From: Verrucomicrobiota bacterium
GTDB taxonomy: Bacteria > Verrucomicrobiota > Verrucomicrobiia > Chthoniobacterales > SZAS-18
NCBI GenBank assembly: GCA_018240025.1
Contig: JAFEGM010000071.1
Location: forward strand, 1 to 50,796
Length of the DNA: 50,796 bases
Direction: 5' to 3'
Position numbers and translations under genes: made by a program. Shown here in pieces: positions 34,321-42,800 of the stretch; within the stretch, counting starts at the first letter, position 1, and each line of letters begins with the position of its first letter. Under the pieces are notes generated by a model. The model was not told the DNA's origin and ran no database searches. It was given only the letters and a program-made list of their open reading frames with translations.

Positions 34321-35097
34321 ATGTCCGCTCCGCTGCCGGCCACCCAGAGCATTGCGCTCCTCATCGACGCGGACAATGCGCCCGCGGCCAAGCTCGACTT
34401 CATCATGGCCGAACTGGCGGCCTACGGGGTGGTCAACATCCGGCGGGCCTACGGCAACTGGAAGAAGTCCGAGCTGACCGGCTGGGAGGCCGTCCTGCTC
34501 GATTACTCCATCCAGCCGGTGCAGCAGTACGACCTCGTGAAGCAGAAGAATGCGGCCGACATGGCGCTGGTGGTCGATGCGATGGACATCCTCTACACGA
34601 AATCGGTCAGCGTCTTTTGCATCGTCTCGTCCGACTGCGACTTCACCCCGCTGACCGTCCGCCTGCGGGCCGAGGGGCGCACGGTCATCGGCTTCGGCGG
34701 TCAGAAGACGCCGCCTCCGTTCGTCAACAGTTGTTCACGCTTTCTCTATCTCGACGAGAACAAGGAGGCGACCGAGAAACGCAAACGGCAGGCCACCGAC
34801 CCACAGCGGCTGAAGGGCGACGCGAAGCTGATGCAAACCCTGCGCGGCGCGGTCGAGGCCTCGGAAAACGAGAACGAGGACGGCTGGGCGCGTCTGGCCG
34901 ACGTCGGCTCGCACATCGGCAACCAGGGCGGCGCGTTCGATCACCGCAACTACGGGTTCAAGAAGCTGAGCGACCTCTTCGCCAGCATCGACCTCTTCGA
35001 ATTGCGCAGCGAGAAGCAGGGGAATCTGACCGCCGTCTGGGTGCGCAATCGCAAGCGCCCAAAACCGCCGGCCGCGCCGCCCTCTGCCGTTGTCTGA
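34321..35097 (+). CDS. NYN-domain (LabA/DUF88) protein with OST-HTH/LOTUS domain
   Basis: 258 residues. N-terminal PIN-like NYN domain (about 10-150) with the acidic residues of the active site: LLIDADNAPA (Asp16, Asp18), NAADMALVVDAMDIL and SSDCDFTPL, the pattern of bacterial LabA-type putative RNases. Then a charged linker (ENKEATEKRKRQATDPQRLK) and a C-terminal OST-HTH/LOTUS module (about 185-245; WARLADVGSHIGNQGGAFDH then NYGFKKLSDLFASIDLFEL), which binds RNA in other systems. A role in RNA cleavage or turnover is likely (inference). The gene starts 52 bases after the previous stop. It is convergent with a small hypothetical gene 9 bases downstream. Confidence 0.9.
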   Translation: MSAPLPATQSIALLIDADNAPAAKLDFIMAELAAYGVVNIRRAYGNWKKSELTGWEAVLLDYSIQPVQQYDLVKQKNAADMALVVDAMDILYTKSVSVFCIVSSDCDFTPLTVRLRAEGRTVIGFGGQKTPPPFVNSCSRFLYLDENKEATEKRKRQATDPQRLKGDAKLMQTLRGAVEASENENEDGWARLADVGSHIGNQGGAFDHRNYGFKKLSDLFASIDLFELRSEKQGNLTAVWVRNRKRPKPPAAPPSAVV

Positions 35098-35105
35098 GCG
35101 GCGGT

Positions 35106-35498
35106 CTAGAGCTTGCTCATCAGCGCCTCGCGGATCTCGCCATCGCTGAAGGCGCCGCTGAGTCCCTGCGCATAGGCGCACTGCAGATGAAGCACGCCGT
35201 GGTCGAAGGTCAGTTTCTTGGCCCCGACGTCCGGCACGTTGGTCAGGCGAATCGAGCGCAGCGCCTCGCGGATGGCCTCGCGCCCAAGATCGTCCTGGCA
35301 GATCACGCGCAGCGCCATGTTCACCCGGTGGCACGAGACGTTGTCCACGAAGTTCAAACCGGCGGCGTCGTTGGCGAAGCCCTCCCAATCCACTTCGTAA
35401 GGGATGCCCTGCCCGCAGATCTCCGCGATCTCCTTCACCCGGTCGGGCAGCACGGTTTCCTGCAATTCCTTGATTTTGCGTTTTTCAGTCAGGCCCAT
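35106..35498 (-). CDS. Conserved small protein of unknown function
   Basis: 130 residues, soluble, with no signal or membrane segment. It begins MGLTEKRKIKELQETVLPDR and contains GIPYEVDWEGFANDAAGL and ALRVICQDDLGREAIREALR. I recall bacterial proteins of about 130-150 residues with the same N-terminal pattern (MGLxEKRxIKxFQ...P...VDW), function unknown. Mixed helix/strand composition. Start ATG at 35498. It is convergent with the NYN gene and divergent from the cupin gene. Confidence 0.7.
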   Translation of the reverse strand: MGLTEKRKIKELQETVLPDRVKEIAEICGQGIPYEVDWEGFANDAAGLNFVDNVSCHRVNMALRVICQDDLGREAIREALRSIRLTNVPDVGAKKLTFDHGVLHLQCAYAQGLSGAFSDGEIREALMSKL

Positions 35499-35594
35499 GG
35501 CTTTAGTCGTCGTTGATCGGGTCGGTCTCCTTCAACTACGCCATTCCGTCACGCGCGATTCAACGAATTCCCACGGTTTCTGCATCCCTCCGCC

Positions 35595-35620
35595 TTTCAC
35601 CTCTCACCTCTCACCTTCAC
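35595..35620. repeat. Heptanucleotide repeat ctctcac directly before the cupin start
   Basis: Two perfect ctctcac units (35601-35614) flanked by decayed ones (tttcac, cttcac). Ends three bases before the ATG at 35624, replacing a Shine-Dalgarno site. Confidence 0.65.
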
Positions 35621-35623
35621 CCT

Positions 35624-36016
35624 ATGCCCCCGCTCCGCACTCCGCTCGCCATCGCCGAATCCCTGACCGAGCTCTGGTCGCCGCAGGTCATCGCCGAGGT
35701 CGACGACATGTACGTGAAAGTGGCCAAGGTACAGGGCGAGATGGACTGGCACGCCCATGCGGGCGAGGACGAGCTGTTCTTCATCCTGCGCGGCCGCTTT
35801 ACGCTCGAGTTCGAAGACGGCCCGGTGACACTCGGACCCGGCGAAATGCTGGTGGTGCCGAAGGGTGTGCGCCATCACCCCATCGCGCCGGAGGAATGCC
35901 TCGTCCTGCTCTTCGAGCGCAAATCCACCGCCCACACGGGCGAAGCCAGCACGGAGCAGACACGCTCGCTGGCCGAGCAGTTGCGCTGGCTGGCGGGTCA
36001 GAACGCGACCCGCTGA
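35624..36016 (+). CDS. Small cupin-domain protein
   Basis: 130 residues, single conserved beta-barrel. Cupin motif 1 is DWHAHAGEDELFFILRGRF (metal-ligand His, His and Glu) and motif 2 is PGEMLVVPKGVRHHPIAPEE (third His), so a metal site is intact. The N-terminus (LTELWSPQVIAEVDDMYVKV) forms the first strands. Similar stand-alone cupins act as dioxygenases, isomerases or small-molecule binders; the substrate is not evident. ATG at 35624 is chosen because the upstream frame is repeat and non-coding sequence. Confidence 0.88.
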   Translation: MPPLRTPLAIAESLTELWSPQVIAEVDDMYVKVAKVQGEMDWHAHAGEDELFFILRGRFTLEFEDGPVTLGPGEMLVVPKGVRHHPIAPEECLVLLFERKSTAHTGEASTEQTRSLAEQLRWLAGQNATR

Positions 36017-36055
36017 GCGGCTCTCCGCAGCGAGAGGTGACGGGACCGGCCCGGT

Positions 36056-36844
36056 TCAGTTGGCGTCTTTGCTGACCTGGAAACCGTTGAAGAAGATATC
36101 GTTCTTCTCCCCGTCGCGATTGAAGATGCAAAAGCTCTCCAGTGCGCCGCCGGCGGCGCCGCCGAGCTTGCGGCCCTTGAGCGTGGTCGTCCGCTTCCCG
36201 TCGAGCTTGGTCACTTCGAGGTCGTAGGTGTCGGCGCTCACGAGCGTGAAGGTCACGCTGAGGCCGCCTTCACTGGTCGGGATGCCGGTGTCCTGCTTCT
36301 TCTCGCCGTCGTAGATCTGATAGTTGCCTTGGCCCTCGTAGACGCCGAACTCGAAGCGTGCGCCCTTGTTGTAGTCGCCCGCCGAGCCGTTCGCATTGCC
36401 GGTGCGCAGCGTCACCCCCGAGCTGCCGGGGGCCGGATCGTCGTGGTCGAACTTCTTCACGATCTCGCTGTGCAGGAAGAGGAACGAGAAGCTCATGCCG
36501 ACCGCCAGCGGCTTGGAGAACGCGCGGAAGGCCACGGATTGCTCGTAAACCACCCCGTTGGCGAACAGACCGAAGGCCTTCTTCTTTATTCCCACGTTGA
36601 CGAGGTCCGCGTTGGCGTCGGTGTCGGCGATGAAGGCGCCGGCGTGCGACTCGCCCTTGGAGTTGTCGCTGACCGAGCGGATCGTCCACGGGCCGAAGCC
36701 GTTGCCGCCATTGCTGCCTTCGCCCCAGCCGCCGTTGTAGGCGCTGTTGCTGGCGTTGTCGTCGGCGAGCGGCACCTGCTCCTTGGCCGGAGCCAGGAGC
36801 GGCAGGCAAAGCAGGAGGGCGGAGGCGAACAGGCGGGGTTTCAT
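36056..36844 (-). CDS. Secreted beta-sandwich (lectin-like) protein
   Basis: 262 residues. Signal peptide MKPRLFASALLLCLPLLAPA then KEQ. The mature domain begins VPLADDNASNSAYNGGWGEG and GGNGFGPWTIRS, continues with strands (SVAFRAFSKPLAVGMSFSFL, VTLRTGNANGSAGDYNKGAR, FEFGVYEGQGNYQIYDGEK) and ends IFNRDGEKNDIFFNGFQVS. This concanavalin-like pattern with a Gly/Asn-rich start is common among secreted verrucomicrobial proteins, but the ligand is unknown. No C-terminal PEP-CTERM-type anchor is present. ATG at 36844 is chosen because it starts the signal peptide; 40 upstream in-frame residues are Arg/Pro-rich and unlikely to be translated. Confidence 0.78.
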   Translation of the reverse strand: MKPRLFASALLLCLPLLAPAKEQVPLADDNASNSAYNGGWGEGSNGGNGFGPWTIRSVSDNSKGESHAGAFIADTDANADLVNVGIKKKAFGLFANGVVYEQSVAFRAFSKPLAVGMSFSFLFLHSEIVKKFDHDDPAPGSSGVTLRTGNANGSAGDYNKGARFEFGVYEGQGNYQIYDGEKKQDTGIPTSEGGLSVTFTLVSADTYDLEVTKLDGKRTTTLKGRKLGGAAGGALESFCIFNRDGEKNDIFFNGFQVSKDAN

Positions 36845-37050
36845 GGGGATGCGCGGCAACGTGGGAGGGGGAAGGAAGCGATCAAGTGGGAAGCGTCGTC
36901 GACCGGTCGGCCTCGGGCGGAATGCACTCGTCCTCCGCATTTTGCAGGTTCCGACCGACACGCGCGTAGGTGGCCGACGGACACGTCTTCTGGGAATCGC
37001 CCTAGTGTCACCGAGCCGGACGCGGTGTGTAGGCTGCTACGTCGTTCCTC

Positions 37051-38031
37051 ATGCTCGCCGCGCATCTTCCTCCCGCGCCGTGCTCGGGCGCTGCCGCCCG
37101 CCACGTCTTGCTCGGCTTTTGCACTTTCTTGCTCGGTGCGTTCCCTTCATCGGCGCAGGCCGTGGAGATCGTCCGCGTCGATGGCGCCCGCATCGCGATC
37201 CAATACGACCAGCGCATCCCGGCCGCCCAGCGTCCGCTGCTCCAAAAATGGGTGCGCCAGTCCGCGCAAACGGTGGCCGCCTACTACGGGCACTTTCCTA
37301 TGCGGCAGGTGACGATCCGCCTCCGGAGCCGACCGGGCGCGGCGGTGAGCGGCGGTTACGCTTCGGGGCTCGGCGGCGCGCACATCCAGGTCAAGGTGGG
37401 TCGCTTCGCCACCCGGGCCGATCTGCTCGAGGACGACTGGATGCTCACGCACGAGATGATCCATCTGGCCTTCCCCAACGTCCTCGAGAAGCACCATTGG
37501 ATCGAGGAGGGCATCGCCACCTACGTGGAGCCGATCGCCCGCGTCCGGGCCGGCGTACTGCCGGAGGAGCGGCTCTGGCGCGAGCTCTTGACCGACACGC
37601 CGCAGGGCCTGCCGGCTCGCGGCGACCGCGGTCTGGACTACACGCCGACCTGGGGCCGCATCTACTGGGGCGGAGCGATCTACTGTCTGCTGGCCGATGT
37701 GGAAATCCGCAGACGCACCGACAACCGCTTCGGCCTGGAGCATGCGCTGCGGGCGATCAATGCGGCCGGTGGCAACCTCGATCAGGCCTGGACGCTGGCG
37801 AGCACGCTGGCCATCGGCGACGCCGCCACGGGCGTGCCGGTGCTGACCGAGCTCTACGAGCGTTACAAGGACACACCGGAAGTTCCCGACCTCGCGCATC
37901 TCTGGGCCGATCTCGGAGTCCGGCTGACCGAGGATGGCGTGGTCCTCGACGACAGCGCGCCCTCTGCGCACATCCGCCGAGCGCTGACGGCGCCGTGGGT
38001 GGAGCCGAAGCTGTTCTCGGCCGCGTATTGA
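37051..38031 (+). CDS. Secreted gluzincin-type metallopeptidase
   Basis: 326 residues. The N-terminus has a hydrophobic stretch (HVLLGFCTFLLGAFPSSAQA) typical of a signal peptide; the exact start is uncertain because the first 18 residues are atypical. Zinc motif HEMIH (134-138) followed by WIEEGIATYVEP (Glu152/153), the HExxH...E arrangement of peptidase-MA/M61-like gluzincins. The region before it (about 40-115) is beta-rich, including VTIRLRSRPGAAVSGGYASG. The C-terminal half is helical with an RIYWGGAIYCLLADVEIR segment that matches the helical domain following the active site in this group. Periplasmic or extracellular; substrate unknown. It is divergent from the secreted beta-sandwich gene. 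Confidence 0.85.
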   Translation: MLAAHLPPAPCSGAAARHVLLGFCTFLLGAFPSSAQAVEIVRVDGARIAIQYDQRIPAAQRPLLQKWVRQSAQTVAAYYGHFPMRQVTIRLRSRPGAAVSGGYASGLGGAHIQVKVGRFATRADLLEDDWMLTHEMIHLAFPNVLEKHHWIEEGIATYVEPIARVRAGVLPEERLWRELLTDTPQGLPARGDRGLDYTPTWGRIYWGGAIYCLLADVEIRRRTDNRFGLEHALRAINAAGGNLDQAWTLASTLAIGDAATGVPVLTELYERYKDTPEVPDLAHLWADLGVRLTEDGVVLDDSAPSAHIRRALTAPWVEPKLFSAAY

Positions 38032-38076
38032 GGCGCGCCGGCTTGTCGCGGCGGCGCGGTGCGGCAGACTCCGGCT

Positions 38077-38574
38077 GTGAAATTGCTGCACGTCGCGGGC
38101 GACCTTCTGGAGCAACCGGTCGAAGTCATCGTCAACGCCTGGAATCGGAACCTGATCCCGTGGTGGCTGCTGCTGCCGCAAGGCGTCTCGGGCGCGATCA
38201 AGCGGCGGGCCGGCACCCAGCCGTTCCGCGAGGTGGGTCGGCATGGCCTGCTCCCGCTGGGCGCGGCTGTGCTGACATCGGCCGGGCGCCTGCCTTTCCG
38301 CGGCATCATCCACGTGGCCGGCATCAACCTGCTGTGGCGTTCGTCCGAGCGGTCGGTGCGGGATTCGATGCGCAGCGCCATGGGGATCGTGGCCGAGCAT
38401 GGGTTCCGTTCGGTCGCCTTCCCGCTGATAGGGGCGGGCTCGGGCGGAGGTTCGGCGGCGAAGATCGAGGCCCTGATGACGGACGAGTTCGGCCGGATTG
38501 AATCCGCCGCCGAGGTCCGGCTGGTGCGTTTCGCGCCGAATCCCGGGGCGCGCCGGCAGCAGATTCCCGATTGA
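38077..38574 (+). CDS. Macro-domain protein (ADP-ribose-binding)
   Basis: 165 residues using the GTG at 38077 (another GTG at 38059 adds six residues). Macro-domain features: VAGDLLEQPVEVIVNAWNRN (normally D-I-T...VNAAN), QGVSGAIKRRAG (the substrate-loop G-V-x-x-A-I), the LPFRGIIHVAG strand, and AFPLIGAGSGGGSAAKIEAL (the second phosphate loop). Macro domains bind ADP-ribose or remove it from proteins or O-acetyl-ADP-ribose. The NAAN motif is changed to NAWN, but both Asn residues remain. No partner toxin (DarT) is adjacent, so a DarTG system is not indicated. Confidence 0.85.
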   Translation: MKLLHVAGDLLEQPVEVIVNAWNRNLIPWWLLLPQGVSGAIKRRAGTQPFREVGRHGLLPLGAAVLTSAGRLPFRGIIHVAGINLLWRSSERSVRDSMRSAMGIVAEHGFRSVAFPLIGAGSGGGSAAKIEALMTDEFGRIESAAEVRLVRFAPNPGARRQQIPD

Positions 38575-38601
38575 TTCGTCACTCGGCATTCGTCATTCGT
38601 C
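38574..38601. repeat. Heptanucleotide repeat attcgtc x4
   Basis: Units attcgtc, actcggc (decayed), attcgtc, attcgtc begin at the last base of the macro-domain stop codon and lie 42 bases before the next ATG. Confidence 0.7.
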
Positions 38602-38643
38602 GATTTCTCGCTACCGACCCATTTCCGACGCCTCCCGCCGCCC

Positions 38644-40212
38644 ATGCCCACCGAATCTCCCCTCCTGCTCATCGGCAAGACCGCCGACGGCCGTCCCATC
38701 GAAATCCGCGCCGGCATGGCCAATCGCCACGGCCTCATCGCCGGCGCCACCGGCACGGGCAAAACGGTCACGCTGCAGAATCTGGCCCAGTCCTTCTCGC
38801 GCCTCGGCGTGCCGGTGTTTACGGCCGACGTGAAGGGCGACCTCGCCGGCCTCTCCTGCGCGGGCGATCCGGCCAACGAGCGGGTTAAGAAGCGCTACGA
38901 GGACCTGGGGCTGGCCGAAGCCTTCCAGCCGGAGGCAGGCACGACCGTCTTTTACGATCTCTATGGCCAGCGCGGTCATCCCGTCCGCACGACCATGTCG
39001 GAGATGGGGCCGCTCGTGCTGGGGCGCCTGCTCGATCTCAACGACGTGCAGCAGGGCGTGCTCGAGATCGCCTTCCGCATCTCCGACGAAGGCCTCCCGC
39101 TGCTGGACCTCAAGGATTTGCGCTCGCTGCTCACGGCCATGGCGGAATGCGCCGGCGAGCTGACTACGCGCTACGGCAACGTCTCGAAGACGACGGTCGG
39201 TGCGATCCAGCGCAAGCTCGCCTCGCTCGAGGATGCCGGGGCGGACCAGTTCTTCGGCGAGCCGGCCATCGACGTGAAGGACTTCCTCAAGGTCGACGGC
39301 CAAGGCCGCGGCGTGGTGAGCGTGCTGGATGCGACCAAGCTCCTCCATGACGGGCGCCTTTACGCGACGTTCCTGCTTTGGCTGCTCTCGCAGCTGTTCA
39401 CGACCCTCGACGAGGTGGGCGATGCGAAGAAGCCGCGCCTCGTGTTCTTCTTCGACGAGGCGCATCTGCTCTTCAAGGACGCGCCCAAGAGCCTGGTCGA
39501 CAAGATCGAGCAGGTGGTGCGCCTCATCCGTTCCAAGGGCGTCGGCGTCTATTTCGTGACCCAGAGCCCGCTCGACATTCCCGAGACGGTGCTCGGCCAG
39601 CTCGGCCACCGCGTGCAGCACGCGCTGCGGGCCTTCACCCCACGCGACCAGGCCGCGGTGCGTACGGCGGCGGAGACCTTCCGGCAGAATCCGGCGCTCA
39701 AGACGGCCGACGTCATCATGGAACTGGCGGTGGGCGAGGCGCTGGTTTCCGTGCTCGACGAGCAGGGCCGTCCGACCATCGTCGAGCGCACGCTCTGCCT
39801 GCCGCCGCTCTCGCGGCTGGGCCCGATCACCGACGACGAGCGGAAGAAGCTGATCGAGAACTCCGCCGTCTACGGCAAGTACGAGGACGCGATCGATCGT
39901 GAATCGGCCTACGAAATCCTGGCCAAGCGCCAGGGCCAGCTGTTCGGCGAGAAGGAGGAAGCCGCCGAGGCCGGCAAGGAGGAAGCCGCGCCCAAGGGCA
40001 AGGCCGCGGAACCGGCCAAGGAAGAGGGCGGCTTCATGTCCACGATGAGCGGCGTGCTTTCCGGCCTCTTCGGCGGCGGCGGCGGCAAACGCCAGAGCGC
40101 GGCAGAGGCTTTCGGCAAGTCGGTGGCCCGGCAGGTCGGCAGCAAGGTCGGCCAGGAGATCGCCCGCGGCGTGCTCGGTTCCATCTTCGGCGGCGGCGGG
40201 CGGCGGCGGTGA
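38644..40212 (+). CDS. HerA-like DUF853 P-loop ATPase (YjgR-type)
   Basis: 522 residues. Begins PLLLIGKTADGRPIEIRAGM and carries Walker A GATGTGKT (about 34-41), VFTADVKGDLAGLS, GRLLDLNDVQQGVLEIAFRI, Walker B LVFFFDEAHLLF (about 263-274), and the sensor VYFVTQSPLDIPETVLGQLG with an arginine-finger region in RVQHALRAFTPRDQ. This is the DUF853 branch of the HerA/FtsK superfamily, to which E. coli YjgR belongs. Its substrate is not established, with DNA translocation assumed. The C-terminus (about 430-522) is a Lys/Glu/Ala-rich linker plus a Gly-rich FGGGGGK...FGGGGRRR tail. It stands 70 bases downstream of the macro-domain gene. Confidence 0.92.
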   Translation: MPTESPLLLIGKTADGRPIEIRAGMANRHGLIAGATGTGKTVTLQNLAQSFSRLGVPVFTADVKGDLAGLSCAGDPANERVKKRYEDLGLAEAFQPEAGTTVFYDLYGQRGHPVRTTMSEMGPLVLGRLLDLNDVQQGVLEIAFRISDEGLPLLDLKDLRSLLTAMAECAGELTTRYGNVSKTTVGAIQRKLASLEDAGADQFFGEPAIDVKDFLKVDGQGRGVVSVLDATKLLHDGRLYATFLLWLLSQLFTTLDEVGDAKKPRLVFFFDEAHLLFKDAPKSLVDKIEQVVRLIRSKGVGVYFVTQSPLDIPETVLGQLGHRVQHALRAFTPRDQAAVRTAAETFRQNPALKTADVIMELAVGEALVSVLDEQGRPTIVERTLCLPPLSRLGPITDDERKKLIENSAVYGKYEDAIDRESAYEILAKRQGQLFGEKEEAAEAGKEEAAPKGKAAEPAKEEGGFMSTMSGVLSGLFGGGGGKRQSAAEAFGKSVARQVGSKVGQEIARGVLGSIFGGGGRRR

Positions 40213-40293
40213 GCCTCTGAAAATCGCGGTTTTGCTGGAAATTCAGGTGCAGGGAGGTCGGGGCGGCATTCCTTTCCGGCTCGACACTCCCTC

Positions 40294-41559
40294 ATGGATC
40301 CTTCCGCCCGCTCCGCCGCCAATCGCGCGCTCGCGCTGCTGCTGGGGCTGAACCTGCTCAATTACCTCGACCGCTACATCCTGGCGGCGGTCGAACTGGA
40401 GGTGCGCAACGCCTTCTTCCCGGCCACCGACCCGGACTCGCGCTTCAAGACGGGGCTGCTCGCCACCGTGTTCCTGCTCAGCTACATGGTCGCGGCGCCC
40501 TTCTTCGGCCGACTGGCGGACCGGATGTCGCGCTGGGTGCTCATCGGCCTGGCCGCCGGGGTCTGGAGTCTGGCCACCGGCGCGACCGGCTTGGCCGCGA
40601 CCTTTTTCATGCTGGTGCTGACGCGCGCGTTTGTCGGAATCGGCGAGGGCGGCTTCGGCCCGGCTGCCCCGACCCTCATCGCCGACTACTTTCCGGTCGA
40701 GCGCCGGGGCAAGATGATGGCCTGGTTCTATCTTGCCATCCCGGTGGGCAGCGCGATCGGCTTCGCCTTCGGCGGGAAGGTGGCGGAGGCCTATGGCTGG
40801 CGCATGCCGTTCTTCCTCGTTACGGTGCCCGGGCTGCTCCTGGCCCTGCTTTGCCTCCGACAGCGCGATCCACGCGAGAGCCTCGTCCCGGTGGCCAAGC
40901 CCAAGTCGACGCTCCGGCGCGATCTGGGCCAGCTGCTCCGCATCCGGGCCTATGCCTCGAACACGGCCGCCATGACCGCCATGACTTTCGCCATCGGCGG
41001 CATCTCGTTCTGGGTCCCGAGCTATCTGACGGAATTCCGCGGCCTGACGGACAAAGGGAATGTCAATCTCATCTTCGGCGCCATCACGGCCGGCGCCGGA
41101 GCGCTGGCGACGCTGGCGGGAGGCTGGATGGGCGACCGCTACCGGGAGCGGATCAAAGGTTCGTATTTCGTCGTCAGCGGGCTGGGGATGGCCGTTTCCG
41201 TCCCGTGCCTGCTGGCCATGCTCTGGACGCCTTTCCCCGCTGCCTGGGTGCTCATGTTCCTCGCCGTCTTTTTCCTCTTCTTCAACACTGGCCCGTCCAA
41301 CACCGCGCTGGCCAATGCCGTGCCCGCCGGAATCCGTGGCTCGGGCTTCGCGTTGAACATCCTCCTCATCCACGCGCTGGGCGATGCCATCTCGCCGCCG
41401 CTGCTGGGCTGGATCGCCGGGCGCACGAACTACAACGTCGCCTTCTACGTCGTGGCCGGCATGATGGCGCTGGCCTCGATCATTTGGCTGCTCGGGGCGC
41501 GGACGCTCGACGAGGACACCCGCCGGGCCGAGGCGGCTTCGCCCACGCCCGCCGCCTGA
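40294..41559 (+). CDS. Major facilitator superfamily transporter
   Basis: 421 residues, 12 predicted membrane helices. The first helix holds LLGLNLLNYLDRYILAAVEL, an N-Y-x-D-R motif common in the Spinster/hexuronate-transporter-like branch. The loop 2-3 MFS signature is FFGRLADRMSRWVLIGLAAG (G-x-L-A-D-R-x-x-R), GEGGFGPAAPTLIADYFPVE is the family-typical helix 5 region, and GGWMGDRYRERIKGSYFVVS is the equivalent loop in the second half. The substrate is undetermined; organic anions or sphingolipid-like molecules are transported by relatives. It is followed by murG only four bases later, so it may be co-transcribed and could serve cell-wall precursor or sugar traffic (inference). Confidence 0.9.
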   Translation: MDPSARSAANRALALLLGLNLLNYLDRYILAAVELEVRNAFFPATDPDSRFKTGLLATVFLLSYMVAAPFFGRLADRMSRWVLIGLAAGVWSLATGATGLAATFFMLVLTRAFVGIGEGGFGPAAPTLIADYFPVERRGKMMAWFYLAIPVGSAIGFAFGGKVAEAYGWRMPFFLVTVPGLLLALLCLRQRDPRESLVPVAKPKSTLRRDLGQLLRIRAYASNTAAMTAMTFAIGGISFWVPSYLTEFRGLTDKGNVNLIFGAITAGAGALATLAGGWMGDRYRERIKGSYFVVSGLGMAVSVPCLLAMLWTPFPAAWVLMFLAVFFLFFNTGPSNTALANAVPAGIRGSGFALNILLIHALGDAISPPLLGWIAGRTNYNVAFYVVAGMMALASIIWLLGARTLDEDTRRAEAASPTPAA

Positions 41560-41563
41560 CGCC

Positions 41564-42679
41564 ATGGCTTCCAAGCGCATAGTCATCGCCTGCGGCGGCA
41601 CAGGCGGGCATCTCTTTCCCGGCATCGCGGTGGGCGAGGTCCTGCGCGCCCGCGGGCACGAGGTGATGCTCATCATTTCGGAGAAGGCGATCGACAAGAC
41701 CGCCACCGCCGGGCGCGAGCGCGACTTCCGCATCGTCACGCAAGCGGCTGTCGGTCTGCCCTCGCCGTTGCTCTCGCCGCGGTTGCTGCGCTTCCTGACC
41801 GGGGCCCTGCACAGCGTGCAGGCCAGCCGCGCGCTCTTCCGCGAGTTCCAGCCTGCGGCGGTGCTCGGGATGGGCGGATTCACCTCCACCGGGCCCATCC
41901 TGGCCGCCCGGACGCAGCGCCTTCCCTGCTTCGTGCACGAGTCGAACGCCATCCCCGGCAAGGCCAATCGGCTCAACGCGCGCCTGACCGGACTCGCGCT
42001 GCTCGGCCTGGCCGATTGCGCCCGGCACTTCGAGCCGAAGGTGCGGACGCTGGTCACCGGCACGCCCGTGCGGGCCTCGCTCTGCGCTCCGGTCGATCGC
42101 GCCGCCGCGCTGACCCGCTTTGGCTTTTCCGAGGCGGGTCCCGAGGTGAAGACCCTGCTCGTCATGGGCGGGAGCCAGGGTGCCCGGGGCGTCAACGAGG
42201 CGCTGCTCGCAGCGCTGCCGGCCCTGCGGCACGAGGCGCCGCGCCTGCGCCTCATCCACCAGACCGGCACGCCCGAGAACGAGCGCTTCCAGGCGGCCGC
42301 CGCCGAGGCGGGCATTCCGGCCTATGTCGCCGCGTTCCTCGACCAGATGCAGGACGCCTACGCGCTGGCCGATCTGGCCATCTGCCGCTCGGGTGCCGCC
42401 AGTTTGACGGAGGTGGCCCACTTCGGCCTGCCCTCGATCCTCATCCCGTATCCGCACGCGGCCGAGGACCACCAGACGCTCAATGCCAACGTCTTCGTCC
42501 AGGCCGGCGCCGCCCACCTGCTGAAGGAGAGCGGCAGCACGGACTATCTGGCCCCGCTGGTGCTCGAACTGCTCCGCACCCCGGCGCGACTCGCCGCGCT
42601 GAAGGCCGGCGCGCTCTCGCTCGATCGACCCGCCGCCGCCGAAGCAGTCGCCGACGCAGTGCTGGGCTCTGCCCGCTGA
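41564..42679 (+). CDS. murG: UDP-GlcNAc:undecaprenyl-PP-MurNAc-pentapeptide GlcNAc transferase MurG
   Basis: 371 residues, GT28. It transfers GlcNAc to lipid I to make lipid II at the inner face of the plasma membrane. Motifs: the acceptor loop CGGTGGHLFPGIAVGEVL (about 10-27), VLGMGGFTSTGPILAA, FVHESNAIPGKANRL, the second Gly loop LLVMGGSQGARGVNEALLAA and the UDP-site RSGAASLTEVAHFGLPSILI followed by PYPHAAEDHQTLNA. All key elements are intact. The ATG at 41564 is four bases after the MFS stop. Downstream on the same strand are the TPR protein and MurC-MurB, so this is part of a dcw-like set without ftsW or murD in view. Confidence 0.95.
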   Translation: MASKRIVIACGGTGGHLFPGIAVGEVLRARGHEVMLIISEKAIDKTATAGRERDFRIVTQAAVGLPSPLLSPRLLRFLTGALHSVQASRALFREFQPAAVLGMGGFTSTGPILAARTQRLPCFVHESNAIPGKANRLNARLTGLALLGLADCARHFEPKVRTLVTGTPVRASLCAPVDRAAALTRFGFSEAGPEVKTLLVMGGSQGARGVNEALLAALPALRHEAPRLRLIHQTGTPENERFQAAAAEAGIPAYVAAFLDQMQDAYALADLAICRSGAASLTEVAHFGLPSILIPYPHAAEDHQTLNANVFVQAGAAHLLKESGSTDYLAPLVLELLRTPARLAALKAGALSLDRPAAAEAVADAVLGSAR

Positions 42680-42800
42680 GGGCAGGGGAACCGTCGCTCC
42701 GGGCGGTGCGGCGGTGTCTCCCGATATTTTGGGATTATTCCACTGCTGGCGACCGCGGGTCCCGCCTTTTCTCCGCCCTCGCCCTGTGCGATGGGACCGG

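Noticed and set aside
38077..40212. Macro-domain gene plus HerA-like ATPase as a defence module
   Set aside because: HerA-type defence systems pair with a nuclease such as SIR2, DUF4297 or NurA, and DarTG needs DarT. None is present, and the ATPase is the housekeeping DUF853 type.
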